DNA from: Fibrobacter sp.
GTDB lineage: Bacteria; Fibrobacterota; Fibrobacteria; Fibrobacterales; Fibrobacteraceae
Direction: 5' to 3'
NCBI GenBank assembly: GCA_012511955.1
Contig: JAAZFC010000019.1
Coordinates: forward strand, 1 to 50,448
DNA: 50,448 nt
The position numbers and the translations under genes are program-made. Below are positions 7,527-16,845 of this stretch, piece by piece (the first letter of the stretch is position 1; each line of letters opens with the position of its first letter). The notes beneath the pieces are model-generated. The model did no database searches. It saw only the letters and a list, made by a program, of their open reading frames with translations, and was not told the DNA's origin.

Positions 7527-8408
7527 ATGGAAAAATTAAAAAACATTTTAGTGGTAGGTGGAACCCACGGTAACGAAATGACAGGAATAAGCCTATTACA
7601 ATATTGGGCAAATAGCGATTATTTGCAAAGACCAGGTTTAAATATAGACACTTTACTAGCCAATCCTCAGGCAACTCAATTAGGAAGACGCTATGTAGAT
7701 TACGATCTAAATAGAGCTTTCACCAAAGAACTATTAGATAAAAGCAATGAAACTCGCAGCGAAGATATTAAACGCGCTCGTGAAATCGCTGAGATTTACA
7801 GTGAGAATGGAAGCAAATTCTGGCCAGATATGGTTATAGATATTCACAACTCCACTGCAAATATGGGACAAACATTAATTATAAATAACCCCCACCCCAT
7901 TACTCGTAGTATAGTAGCACATTTGGCTCAAGAATTTCCCATGGTGAAAATCCTCCAAGAGCCTATATTGGGAGATAATAACCCCTATTTGGCTTCTATT
8001 GGCAAACTAGATTTAACTGTGGAAATCGGGCCCCAGCCCCACGGCACTCTTAACGCCGATCTATTTTTTAGCACCGAAAAGCTTGTTCAAAGAGTTTTGG
8101 ATTTAATAGTGCAATATAATGAGAATAAATTACCCTTGGCTAGCTTAGAAACAACTTATTTCGAGCAAAGCGATGCTGTGGATTATCCTCGGAACTCTAA
8201 ACACGAATTAGATGCTATGATTCACCCAAATCTTTGGGGAGCAGATTACCAAGCTTTAGAAAAAGGGGCCAAAGTTTTTGTGGATTTTTCTGGAAATGCA
8301 ATTCAGTGGAAGGGCGAAACTACTTGGCCATGCTTTATTGGTGAAGTTGCTTATTTAGAAAAGAAAATTGCCTTTATAAAAACTGATAAAAAAACGGCAT
8401 TGTGGTAA
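7527..8408 (+). CDS. Aspartoacylase / succinylglutamate desuccinylase-family hydrolase
   Basis: This is a zinc-dependent amide hydrolase of the AstE/AspA family. Zinc ligands are visible in VVGGTHGNEMTG (His and Glu, near residue 14) and in VIDIHNSTANMG (His). DYDLNRAF and the C-terminal glutamate region TVEIGPQPHG match aspartoacylase more than succinylglutamate desuccinylase, so N-acetylaspartate or another N-acyl amino acid is the likely substrate. I chose the ATG at 7527 (MEKLKN); a TTG at 7512 is in frame. It is divergent from der and ends at a bidirectional terminator. Confidence 0.85.
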   Translation: MEKLKNILVVGGTHGNEMTGISLLQYWANSDYLQRPGLNIDTLLANPQATQLGRRYVDYDLNRAFTKELLDKSNETRSEDIKRAREIAEIYSENGSKFWPDMVIDIHNSTANMGQTLIINNPHPITRSIVAHLAQEFPMVKILQEPILGDNNPYLASIGKLDLTVEIGPQPHGTLNADLFFSTEKLVQRVLDLIVQYNENKLPLASLETTYFEQSDAVDYPRNSKHELDAMIHPNLWGADYQALEKGAKVFVDFSGNAIQWKGETTWPCFIGEVAYLEKKIAFIKTDKKTALW

Positions 8409-8449
8409 AACGCAAAGAACTTTCAAACATTTGCTGAATTGTTAAAACA

Positions 8450-8479
8450 AAAAAAGCACCAGATTAATGGTGCTTTTTT
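8450..8479. terminator. Bidirectional terminator
   Basis: AAAAAGCACC and GGTGCTTTTTT flank an 8-base loop between the convergent aspartoacylase and fibro-slime genes. Confidence 0.9.
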
Positions 8480-8494
8480 ACAAATTGTTTCAAA

Positions 8495-11107
8495 TTATTT
8501 GGTTCTCATATAGGGGACTCTAACCTGATTAAAGTCTCTAACAAAATCCTTACTTTGGGGAGAAGCGTTAGTAGTAGAACCAACTACTTCACCTAAACAG
8601 TAGGTATAATCTTTTTGGATTACATCAACTTTAAGAATGTAAACTCCAGTAGCAATGCGACGGCCAAATTGCGAAAGTGGGTAAATGTTAATTCCAGCTC
8701 TCATCATTCCTGTTTTTACCGCAGGGCGACCATCAGGACAAGAGAGTGGTGCAGCTGAACCAGCTGGGCTTACTGTCTGAGACTCTTGTAATTGACGAAT
8801 CTCCTCTTCACCTACTTCAGCTTGGTAGCGCGATACAAAGTTTCCAAAATGGTCATACAAAGACACATTAGCTTGGAAAGGTCCATCTACATCTAAGACT
8901 ACAGCAAGACAGTTATTATCGAACTCACCTCTCTCGTTTTTACGAGTTTCGCAGTGAGCTACAGACATACTTTGTGGTGAATCGCCTTTATGTGCCCCAA
9001 TCATTTTTTGGTTAATTACTTGACCATTTTCCAATGCTTTTTGAGAACCTACCACATAACCTGGGGTAGGTTCCCCAATCATTTGTTGAGGCAAGCCAAA
9101 ACCATTGCGGTTAAGTTCTTCCATTTGCTCTGGGGTTAAGTTACTAGGATCTTCAGGATAAAGGGTTAAAAGAACTTCTCCTGTGCGATCTTTGGGCAAT
9201 ATCTGCCCTGCAGAACCAAGAGGATTATATGTTACAGACTCGCCATTAGGTCCAGAACCTGTTGCAATATGTGTAGTACCTGGCTCACCCACCAATGTTT
9301 CAATAGGTAAGGGAGGACTTTCGGGATTTTTATTTAAAGGCTCAATCTCTGTGTCTATCTTAGTAGCAGAAGCAGTGGTTATAGTACCCCAGTTCCAAGT
9401 ATTAACAATGGCATTGTTGCGACTTTTAATGGGCGGTAACTGATCAGGAGGAGGGGGCATAAAAGTATGCGGCTCATCTATTTTATAGAAATTAAAAGCT
9501 AAGGAATCACCAAAAGACATAGCCACACTAGGTACTTGACATCCACCCGCGATTTCTGCTTTAGTACAATAGTGACCATTGAGCTTATAAACCATGTCAG
9601 TTCCTTCTTTACCCACTAGCTCAAAAGAATTAACCACTATACCCATGGTATCCATGGCAGTACCTTGATTACCTGGCTTAATAACTACAATGGGGAAATA
9701 ATTGACCCCAGGCTGAGCGCCGTTAATTAGCCCTACTGACTCCTCATGTAGCTCGGTAGATAAAAAGAGATATAAATCATCACCTTCGCGTTCAGCTTTT
9801 TTGATGCGAGGAGCTCCAAACATAGGCGTACTTACTTCAGCCATGGTGGTGGTTATGCGCAAATTAGAGCCATCAGTTTGACGGTCAGCGTAGAAGAAAT
9901 GCAAATCGTGCTTAGAGCGCTCTTCCCAACCATATCTCGCTGCTATTTCAGCCATGGGAATACGGGCTTCGGCGGGTAAGTGGGTTCCACCTAAGTCAAC
10001 TTCTAACATTCCATCAATAAAGATCCACATATCATCATCACCGGAAAAAGAGAAAGTATCGGTAGAATTATAAGTAAACTTGGTATAACCCATTACAGTA
10101 AAAGCGTAGTTGTGCCAACGCGCTTCTGCGCCAGGGATACCATTTGCCACTAAACTAAACGCCGCATCTGGGTTTCTGGGACCACCAGCATTTAAATAAT
10201 TCTGACAAAGTAGCCTTTCTTCTGAATTAGCTCCCCCAGCCTCACCTATCCCACCAGTTCTTTCCCATTCCTGGGGCCAGCTATCTGGCAAACCACCATA
10301 AGGTGGACACCATAAACTTAAACTTTGCTTACCAAAATTTGGTCGGCTAGCATCTCCATGGAGGGAATCTAAAGGAAAGTAAGCATTATGTTCCATTTCT
10401 CTGGAGTCAATCATATATGTGGAAGTTCCAGGAATCAATCTCAAAGTCATCAAATCTTCTATGCGCATGTTTACCCCAGGTACATCTTGATACCAATGAT
10501 CAAAATTTTGACTATTGCATAGCTCACCTACAGAATTCCATTGAGGGTTTTTTACAGGATACCAAGTGTAGGGATCTTCAGGATCGGGTTTAACCAGCTC
10601 TTGAGCCACCATTCCGCGAGTAACATAAACAGGATCTTCCCAGTTAGCGTCGGCTTGTCCACCGCAAATGGCATTAGCCACATGCTTATGCCCTTTAAAT
10701 ACTCCCCCTGCGTATCCATAACTGGCAGCCACGGCAGGATTATAACCAGCACAACTAGTTAAGGCCTTATACTCACCATAATAAGCTTGGGGTCTTTCTC
10801 CACAAGGAAGGCCATCTTCGCAAGCAGAATATTTGGGGCTATAGCCTTCTTCGGGCAACATATCGAATGGTGGGTTATTTTTTCCAAAACAAGTACTTTG
10901 AAAAGGAGGGGTAAATCCAGTAACGGTATGGGGAAAAGTCCCACTTTCAAAACTAGTTTGCATGTGTTGTGCCCGGTCATCAAAATTTTCAAAATCCGGA
11001 TGGTTTGGTTGGAAATCCCTAATAATAATGTCAAACTGCATAATCTCAGGTAACTGTGCCCAAGACATGGCTGCAAGTATTGCCAGGAACAAAAAAAGCT
11101 TTTTCAT
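8495..11107 (-). CDS. Secreted fibro-slime domain protein
   Basis: The fibro-slime domain is a lineage-marking extracellular domain of Fibrobacter, where such proteins have been linked to cellulose adhesion. The start at 11107 (MKKLFLFLAILAAMSWAQ) is preceded by CGGAG and gives 870 residues with a signal peptide. The domain core near residues 335-430 includes FTVMGYTKFTYNSTDTFSF, GDDDMWIFIDGMLEVDLGG and DLHFFYADRQTDGSNLRI. The N-terminal half is rich in Cys, Tyr and Trp. The C-terminal portion (VSLYDHFGNFVSRYQ, then IATGVYILKVDV) resembles the FlgD-like Ig fold common in secreted proteins of this group. A substrate such as cellulose is an inference. A GCATAATA inverted repeat lies about 40 bp upstream. 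Confidence 0.9.
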   Translation of the reverse strand: MKKLFLFLAILAAMSWAQLPEIMQFDIIIRDFQPNHPDFENFDDRAQHMQTSFESGTFPHTVTGFTPPFQSTCFGKNNPPFDMLPEEGYSPKYSACEDGLPCGERPQAYYGEYKALTSCAGYNPAVAASYGYAGGVFKGHKHVANAICGGQADANWEDPVYVTRGMVAQELVKPDPEDPYTWYPVKNPQWNSVGELCNSQNFDHWYQDVPGVNMRIEDLMTLRLIPGTSTYMIDSREMEHNAYFPLDSLHGDASRPNFGKQSLSLWCPPYGGLPDSWPQEWERTGGIGEAGGANSEERLLCQNYLNAGGPRNPDAAFSLVANGIPGAEARWHNYAFTVMGYTKFTYNSTDTFSFSGDDDMWIFIDGMLEVDLGGTHLPAEARIPMAEIAARYGWEERSKHDLHFFYADRQTDGSNLRITTTMAEVSTPMFGAPRIKKAEREGDDLYLFLSTELHEESVGLINGAQPGVNYFPIVVIKPGNQGTAMDTMGIVVNSFELVGKEGTDMVYKLNGHYCTKAEIAGGCQVPSVAMSFGDSLAFNFYKIDEPHTFMPPPPDQLPPIKSRNNAIVNTWNWGTITTASATKIDTEIEPLNKNPESPPLPIETLVGEPGTTHIATGSGPNGESVTYNPLGSAGQILPKDRTGEVLLTLYPEDPSNLTPEQMEELNRNGFGLPQQMIGEPTPGYVVGSQKALENGQVINQKMIGAHKGDSPQSMSVAHCETRKNERGEFDNNCLAVVLDVDGPFQANVSLYDHFGNFVSRYQAEVGEEEIRQLQESQTVSPAGSAAPLSCPDGRPAVKTGMMRAGINIYPLSQFGRRIATGVYILKVDVIQKDYTYCLGEVVGSTTNASPQSKDFVRDFNQVRVPYMRTK

Positions 11108-11147
11108 GGGTTTCTCCGTAAAATAAAGCATAAAACAATAACTCTGT

Positions 11148-11168
11148 GCATAATATATTTTATTATGC
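11148..11168. promoter_or_regulatory. Inverted repeat upstream of the fibro-slime gene, possible operator
   Basis: GCATAATA and TATTATGC form perfect 8-bp arms around a 5-base spacer in the AT-rich divergent region (11108-11265). Its position 41 bp upstream of the fibro-slime ATG is compatible with a regulator site or promoter overlap; which factor would bind is unknown. Confidence 0.45.
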
Positions 11169-11265
11169 TAAAAATGCACTATATATAATTTAATTTATAA
11201 TCAAACAAAATATTAAAAATAAAAAACTTAAATTATCTGTACATATATGTAAACAAGGTAAACAA

Positions 11266-11802
11266 ATGGGAACACCACACTATCCTACCCCTGCAACTCT
11301 TATAATTGGGCTATTACTCAGAAGTTCTAAACAATACGAGAATATTAAGTCTGAATTAATTCAGCATTATGGCGCTTTAAAGTCAGAGCTTCCCCCTTTT
11401 GAGTTTAAATGGACCTCTTATTATCAAAAAGAACTAGGTGCAAAGCCTTGGCGCGCCTTTTTGGCTTTTGAAAATTTGGTTGAGAGAACCACCATTGCCG
11501 AAACTAAGCTGTTTACCAACAAAATAGAAGAAGAATGGAGTGATGAGCAGGGGCGCACTGTAAATTTAGATCCTGGACTGATAACTTTAGGTCAACTATT
11601 TTTAGCCTCTACCAAAGATCAAAGACAAAGAGTGTATTTAAAAAAAGGTATATATTTAGAGCCTACTTTATACTTCCAAAATGGTGAATTTCACCCCTTT
11701 GAATGGACCTATAGAGACTACCAAAGCGTAGAATATCGGAAATACTTCAAAAAAGCCCGTAATGACTTAGCTGAGCAGTTAAAAGAGCGTAAATTAACTT
11801 AA
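11266..11802 (+). CDS. DUF4416 family protein
   Basis: This 178-residue protein carries the pattern of DUF4416: PATLIIGLLLRSSKQYENI at the start, FEFKWTSYYQKELG, a central AETKLFTNKIEEEW, then LDPGLITLGQLFLASTKDQ and a C-terminal EWTYRDYQSVEYRKYF. Its function is unknown. It has no signal peptide, so it is probably cytosolic. The ATG follows AAGGTAAACAA. It opens a plus-strand run of genes, with leucyl aminopeptidase starting 37 bp downstream. Confidence 0.85.
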   Translation: MGTPHYPTPATLIIGLLLRSSKQYENIKSELIQHYGALKSELPPFEFKWTSYYQKELGAKPWRAFLAFENLVERTTIAETKLFTNKIEEEWSDEQGRTVNLDPGLITLGQLFLASTKDQRQRVYLKKGIYLEPTLYFQNGEFHPFEWTYRDYQSVEYRKYFKKARNDLAEQLKERKLT

Positions 11803-11839
11803 TTATTTTTTAACTTGAGTTTTTTATTAATTTTGTGTG

Positions 11840-13345
11840 ATGAATATTAGTGTAAAAGCAAGCAAACCCGCTGACCATAGTGTTGAAGTATTATTTTTAT
11901 CTCGAAAAGACATCCACCCCCAAGTTGAAGAGTTTTATACTCTTCCACAAAATGATGCTAAAAAAAATGATTCTGACATCAAGGGCGTAAAGCCATCTCA
12001 CGGAGATATTTCAATAATTGATGGCTATCTTCGCATATATATTGATTTTAATGCAGATAAAAACCTTTCTAATTTCGAAAAATTTCGCTTAGCTGGATTT
12101 AACATCGCCAAAACAGCGCAAAGCAAAAAAATAGACAAGCTTTTTATAATGCTTGAAAACTGTGGAGAAGCAGAATTTCATCAATTATGTTTAGGGTTTT
12201 ATTACGGTTCATACAATTTTGACAAGTATAAATCTGCTAGCTCCAAAACCATAGAAAGCGCGCTTAGCGTGGTAACATCAAAAGAGCAATGCGCAACCTT
12301 CGAAAAAAGTTTAAGAAAAGCCCACAAACTAATGAACCACATTGACTTAGCACGCAACCTAGTCAATGAACCGGGTTCTGATTTTACTCCCGCTGATTTT
12401 GTAGAAAAAGCTAAAGAATTAGCCCAAAAGCAAGAGCTAAAAATCACTATTCGCGATGAAGGACAATTGGAAAAAGAGTCTTTTTATGGTTTGCTTACTG
12501 TGGGCAAAGGCTCCCCCCACTCCCCAGCTATGGTAACCCTAGAATACAGACCCAGCAATGCTGTGAGCGATGTACATTTGGGTATAGTAGGCAAAGGCTT
12601 GACCTTTGATACGGGAGGAATTTCCATTAAGCCTTCCACGGACATGTGGGAAATGAAAATGGATATGGCTGGAGCTGCAGCTACCTTGGCAGCCATGGGC
12701 GCTATTGCCGAAGCTAAAATCCCCCTCAATGTTACCGCGGTTTTGTGCATAGCCGAAAACCGGCCCGGGCGCAACGCTGTTTTACCCGGAGATATTTACA
12801 CCGCCAAAAATGGTAAAACCGTTATGGTGGATAACACCGATGCCGAAGGGCGTTTAGTGCTCACCGATGGGCTTTGGGAAGCCGGCCAATACGGAGTTAC
12901 GCATTTGGTAAACTTAGCCACTTTAACCGGTGCTATAATCCGCGCTTTGGGCGAGCAAATTGCCGGGTTATTCTCAAATTCTCAACAATTTACCGAACAA
13001 ATAATGAGTTTAGAAAGCACTAGTGGTGAAAGTTTTTGGCCCATGCCTATGCCCAAAGAATATGCAGAAAGTTTAAAAGACAAGGTGGCTGACCTCAAAA
13101 ACATAGGCGGCATTGCAGGTTCTATCACCGCCGCACTATTTTTACAAGAATTTATCCCTGCCAATGTACATTGGGCACATTGGGATATTGCAGGAACCGC
13201 ATTTAATACCAAAAAATGGAAATATTACGAGCACGGTGGCACAGGTTTTGGGGTACATACATTGGTACAATTAGCACAAAACATGGCACAAAGTCCCCAA
13301 GATTTTCCCCCTTTAACTTCACAAAAAGATGAAAGTGATGACTGA
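11840..13345 (+). CDS. pepA: Leucyl aminopeptidase (M17 family)
   Basis: This is a cytosolic dizinc aminopeptidase removing N-terminal residues from peptides. Of 501 residues, the C-terminal catalytic half has all M17 metal ligands: GKGLTFDTGGISIKPS (Lys, Asp, Lys), MKMDMAGA (Asp) and NTDAEGRL (Asp, Glu, with the catalytic Arg). The N-terminal half is the divergent domain expected in the family, including LARNLVNEPGSDFTP at its end. I took the ATG at 11840; the immediately preceding GTG is an alternative. The end overlaps the start of the GMP synthase gene by 17 bp. Confidence 0.94.
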   Translation: MNISVKASKPADHSVEVLFLSRKDIHPQVEEFYTLPQNDAKKNDSDIKGVKPSHGDISIIDGYLRIYIDFNADKNLSNFEKFRLAGFNIAKTAQSKKIDKLFIMLENCGEAEFHQLCLGFYYGSYNFDKYKSASSKTIESALSVVTSKEQCATFEKSLRKAHKLMNHIDLARNLVNEPGSDFTPADFVEKAKELAQKQELKITIRDEGQLEKESFYGLLTVGKGSPHSPAMVTLEYRPSNAVSDVHLGIVGKGLTFDTGGISIKPSTDMWEMKMDMAGAAATLAAMGAIAEAKIPLNVTAVLCIAENRPGRNAVLPGDIYTAKNGKTVMVDNTDAEGRLVLTDGLWEAGQYGVTHLVNLATLTGAIIRALGEQIAGLFSNSQQFTEQIMSLESTSGESFWPMPMPKEYAESLKDKVADLKNIGGIAGSITAALFLQEFIPANVHWAHWDIAGTAFNTKKWKYYEHGGTGFGVHTLVQLAQNMAQSPQDFPPLTSQKDESDD

Positions 13346-14831
13346 GGATTATATCGCCATTATTAGCGCTGACGATGCTTTGGCTCACGCTTTAGCTAGT
13401 TCACTGCGTCGTTTAGGGGTATTTAGCCAAGTTTTCGCCCCCACCGTCAAAATTGACCAATTACAAAAAGCTTGTGGAGTGATTTTTGCCCAAGCATCCC
13501 TATCAAAAACCTGCTCTCAAAGCGATTTTGATTTACCGTACATTGTATTAGAAGAGAACAACAAGCAAGTTCTGGAAAGCTTTGTAACTAAAACAAAATG
13601 CCCTCGCAATTGGAATATGAAAGCGTATTTACCCATAATTTCTGAGCGCATAAAAGAAATTGTAGGCGAGCGGTCCGTGTTTTTGTTGGTTTCTGGCGGG
13701 GTGGATTCCACCGTAGCCTTTGTTTTGCTCAACAGAGTGCTAGGTACAGAGCGAGTTTTAGGCTTGCATATAGACAACGGTCTAATGCGCCACAACGAAA
13801 GTCAAGAAGTTCAAGATTTTTTAAGCAAAGAACGCATTAATAACCTTCAAGTTGTGGATGCCAGCGCAGAATTTTTAAAAAAATTAAAAAATAAAGTTGC
13901 TCCCGAAGAAAAAAGACAAATTATTGGTGCGGAATTTCTCAAAGTTAAAGACAGAGAACTCGCCAAGCTAAATTTGGACCCTCAAAAATGGATGATTGCC
14001 CAAGGTACTATTTACCCAGATATTGTAGAAAGTGGTGAATTTAATAACGAAGATTTAGTTAAAACTCACCACAATCGAGTGGCTGAAGTCTATGATTTAA
14101 TGGAGCAAGGCTTGCTTTTGGAGCCTTTGGCGGAGTTATATAAAGATGAAGTTCGCTGGCTAGGTGAAGAGCTGGGTATTCCCCATCACTTGGTGTGGCG
14201 ACATCCCTTTCCAGGGCCAGGTTTGGGAGTGCGTTTGCTATGCTCCCATGGTAACTTTCAAGACAAACTTAATATAGATGAAGTGCCCCAGCTTCAAGAG
14301 TATTTAGATCAAAAAAGCATTGATGTAGAACTTTTAGCCCTGCGCAGTGTGGGTGTAAGCGAAGAAAAGCGCACTTACGCTCAGCCTTTACTGATTAATA
14401 CTCAAATGAGTTGGGAGCAATACGAAAAGCTTTCCACAGAAATATTGCAGAAGTTTCCCGTTATAAATAGAGTGGTTAAACTCATAGGGAAAAGCTCGGC
14501 GGAAACATTCCGTATCAAGGAGCAGTATTTGCAAAAAAATGATTTAGATATTTTGCGGAAAATTGATGAAGTTTGCACTGATTTTTTATATGCTGAAAAC
14601 CTATATGAAGAAATATGGCAAATGCCAGTGGTTTTGCTACCCCTAACTTTGGATAAAAAGCCAGTAGTGGTTTTGCGACCAGTGGAATCCACTGATGCTA
14701 TGACTGCGAAGTTTTGTCAAATACCTTTACATTTACTAGATAAATTATGGGTGCAACTACAAAATATCGGAGTGGGCGCTGCCTTTTATGACATCACCCA
14801 TAAACCACCAGGTACCATTGAATGGGAATAA
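13329..14831 (+). CDS. guaA: GMP synthase with reduced, non-catalytic N-terminal domain
   Basis: The enzyme amidates XMP to GMP using ATP. The ATP pyrophosphatase P-loop SGGVDS lies at residues 122-127, and the conserved WRHPFPGPGLGVRLL, RSVGVSEEKRTYAQP and C-terminal YDITHKPPGTIEWE are all present. The dimerisation part is extended by roughly 100 residues compared with E. coli GuaA, recalling the eukaryotic-type enzyme. The N-terminal class I glutaminase domain, about 200 residues in standard GuaA, is shrunk to about 110. No GICYGMQ-type nucleophile cysteine or His-Glu pair is visible. The protein probably uses free ammonia or a separate glutaminase subunit. Starts at 13329 and 13338 are both possible. 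Confidence 0.92.
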   Translation: MKVMTEDYIAIISADDALAHALASSLRRLGVFSQVFAPTVKIDQLQKACGVIFAQASLSKTCSQSDFDLPYIVLEENNKQVLESFVTKTKCPRNWNMKAYLPIISERIKEIVGERSVFLLVSGGVDSTVAFVLLNRVLGTERVLGLHIDNGLMRHNESQEVQDFLSKERINNLQVVDASAEFLKKLKNKVAPEEKRQIIGAEFLKVKDRELAKLNLDPQKWMIAQGTIYPDIVESGEFNNEDLVKTHHNRVAEVYDLMEQGLLLEPLAELYKDEVRWLGEELGIPHHLVWRHPFPGPGLGVRLLCSHGNFQDKLNIDEVPQLQEYLDQKSIDVELLALRSVGVSEEKRTYAQPLLINTQMSWEQYEKLSTEILQKFPVINRVVKLIGKSSAETFRIKEQYLQKNDLDILRKIDEVCTDFLYAENLYEEIWQMPVVLLPLTLDKKPVVVLRPVESTDAMTAKFCQIPLHLLDKLWVQLQNIGVGAAFYDITHKPPGTIEWE

Positions 14832-15964
14832 AAAAAGCTGAAAAAGCAATAATTGTAGGAATAGCTACTCCAGGGATTAGAAACTGGCAAGCCCAAGAAC
14901 ACTTAAATGAGCTAGCACGCTTGGTAGAAACCGCTTCTGCCCAAGTGGTTAGGCATTTTATCCAACGACTTAGGGCTTTTAATGCCGCCACCTTAATTGG
15001 CAAAGGAAAAGTAGAAGAGATTTTTGAACACTGCCAAGAAGTTGAAGCTAAATTGGTGGTTTTTGACGATGATTTAAGCGGTTCTCAGGTGCGAAATCTT
15101 GAAAAAATGATGCCAGGCATTAAAATCTTAGATAGAACGGGAATTTTCTTGGATATTTTTGCCCGCCACGCCCATACTGCCGAAAGTCGTATTATGGTAG
15201 AAATTGCTCAACTAGAATATTCCATGCCTCGTCTAACCCGTGCTTGGACGCATTTAAGCCGCCAAGTAGGTGGAATCGGTACTAGAGGTCCTGGGGAAAC
15301 GCAATTAGAAGTGGATAGGCGCAATATTCGCAAACGCATCAAAGAACTTAAAAAAAGATTGAAGAAAATAGAGTGCACCAGAGAAATGCAAGCAGAAAAC
15401 CGCTACGACACTTTTCATATAGCGGTGGTAGGTTATACCAATGCGGGTAAATCCACCTTAACCAACCAGCTTACCGATGCAGAAGTCCTAGTTGCAGATA
15501 AGCTTTTTGCCACCTTAGATGCCACCACTAGACAAATATTTTTGGATCCTCATAAAAAAGCTATTCTCTCTGATACAGTGGGCTTTATTCGCAAACTCCC
15601 CCACCGCTTAATCACCACTTTTCGCAGCACTTTAGGGGTAGCTAGCTCGGCTGATTGCATTTTAGAAATACTAGATGCCAATGCTCCAGACTACAAAGAG
15701 CATTTAAAAGTTACCCAAAGCACGCTGAAAAACTTGATTCCAGACGATATTCCTAGAGTTAGGGTATTTAATAAGATTGACTGCATAGATGATAACCGTC
15801 ACGAAGAGCTTAAAATCAACTACCCCGAAGCTATTTTGATTTCTGCCCAAGAACAGATAGGATTTGCCGAACTCAAAGGCAGTTTAAATAAGGTTTATGA
15901 TCGCTGGAAAGCTCAGCGAGAAAATGATATGCTCGAACAACAAGAAAATGATAGTTTATGGTAA
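14822..15964 (+). CDS. hflX: GTPase HflX
   Basis: HflX is a ribosome-associated GTPase that splits stalled or stress-damaged ribosomes. The 380 residues show the HflX N-terminal domain (NAATLIGKGKVEEI, DRTGIFLDIFARHAHTAES) and the diagnostic linker GGIGTRGPGETQLEVDRR near residue 155. A G domain follows with GYTNAGKST near residue 205, DTVGFIRKLPH, and NKID. It overlaps the guaA end by 10 bp and its stop codon overlaps the aroE start (TAATG), so it sits inside the purine/aromatic operon. Confidence 0.95.
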   Translation: MGIKKAEKAIIVGIATPGIRNWQAQEHLNELARLVETASAQVVRHFIQRLRAFNAATLIGKGKVEEIFEHCQEVEAKLVVFDDDLSGSQVRNLEKMMPGIKILDRTGIFLDIFARHAHTAESRIMVEIAQLEYSMPRLTRAWTHLSRQVGGIGTRGPGETQLEVDRRNIRKRIKELKKRLKKIECTREMQAENRYDTFHIAVVGYTNAGKSTLTNQLTDAEVLVADKLFATLDATTRQIFLDPHKKAILSDTVGFIRKLPHRLITTFRSTLGVASSADCILEILDANAPDYKEHLKVTQSTLKNLIPDDIPRVRVFNKIDCIDDNRHEELKINYPEAILISAQEQIGFAELKGSLNKVYDRWKAQRENDMLEQQENDSLW

Positions 15965-16830
15965 TGAACAAGATCAATGGTAAAACCCAGATATTAGCCG
16001 TTATTGGAGATCCTATTGCACACTCCTTATCTCCATTAATGCACAATGCCTTAATCGCCAAATTGAATTTAGATGCAGTGTATATACCTATAAATTGCCC
16101 TGCTGATAATCTGTCTAATCTTATAAATTCTCTGCGGGAAATTAATTTTTCAGGGGCTAATTTAACCATCCCTCACAAAGAAAAGGCAATTTCTTTAGTG
16201 GATAAACTCAGCCCCATAGCGCAGTTTATGGGCAGTATAAACACAATTTATTGGGAAGATGACAAACTATGTGGAACCACCACGGATCCCTACGGCGCTT
16301 TAACAAACTTGAGAGAAGAAGGAGTGAAATGGGAGAATAAAAACATTGCTATTTTAGGAAATGGCGGCGCCGCTCGTGCCTTAGCTTTTGCTTTGCTTTC
16401 TGATGAAAAATCTCCTATTCAGAGTCTAAAGATTTTCGGCCGCAACCCCCAAAATATCGCTGATTTATGCCAAGACTTACAAAATGCAAATCTGAACAAC
16501 CAAGCAAGTCTGGATTATGCTCCCTTAAATGATTTTAATAAATTTAGCGAAGATATTAATCTTATTATAAATACTACTCCTGTGGGCATGGCCCCAAATT
16601 TAGATCAAAGTCCCATAAAAGCCGAAGATATATATCCTGACCAAGTGGTTTACGATATTGTCTATAACCCTTTGCAGACCAAGCTTTTGCAAGACGCTAA
16701 AAGTCGTGGAGCGCAGACAGTAACTGGCTTAGGAATGCTAGTACATCAAGGAGCACTGAGCTTTAAACACTGGTTCCCCCATGCAGAGCCAGATATAAAG
16801 ACCATGTTTGACCAACTTTCTCAAATTTGA
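15964..16830 (+). CDS. aroE: Shikimate dehydrogenase
   Basis: AroE reduces 3-dehydroshikimate to shikimate with NADPH in the chorismate pathway. The 288 residues include GDPIAHSLSPLMHNALI at the N-terminus, the catalytic lysine in NLTIPHKEKAI, and the nucleotide loop ILGNGGAARALAFAL near residue 130. Further on are INTTPVGM and GLGMLVHQGALSF. The ATG at 15964 overlaps the hflX stop as TAATG and is preferred over the ATG at 15958. The next gene encodes the following and earlier steps of the same pathway as a fusion. Confidence 0.94.
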   Translation: MNKINGKTQILAVIGDPIAHSLSPLMHNALIAKLNLDAVYIPINCPADNLSNLINSLREINFSGANLTIPHKEKAISLVDKLSPIAQFMGSINTIYWEDDKLCGTTTDPYGALTNLREEGVKWENKNIAILGNGGAARALAFALLSDEKSPIQSLKIFGRNPQNIADLCQDLQNANLNNQASLDYAPLNDFNKFSEDINLIINTTPVGMAPNLDQSPIKAEDIYPDQVVYDIVYNPLQTKLLQDAKSRGAQTVTGLGMLVHQGALSFKHWFPHAEPDIKTMFDQLSQI

Positions 16831-16845
16831 AACTAAATTAATATC

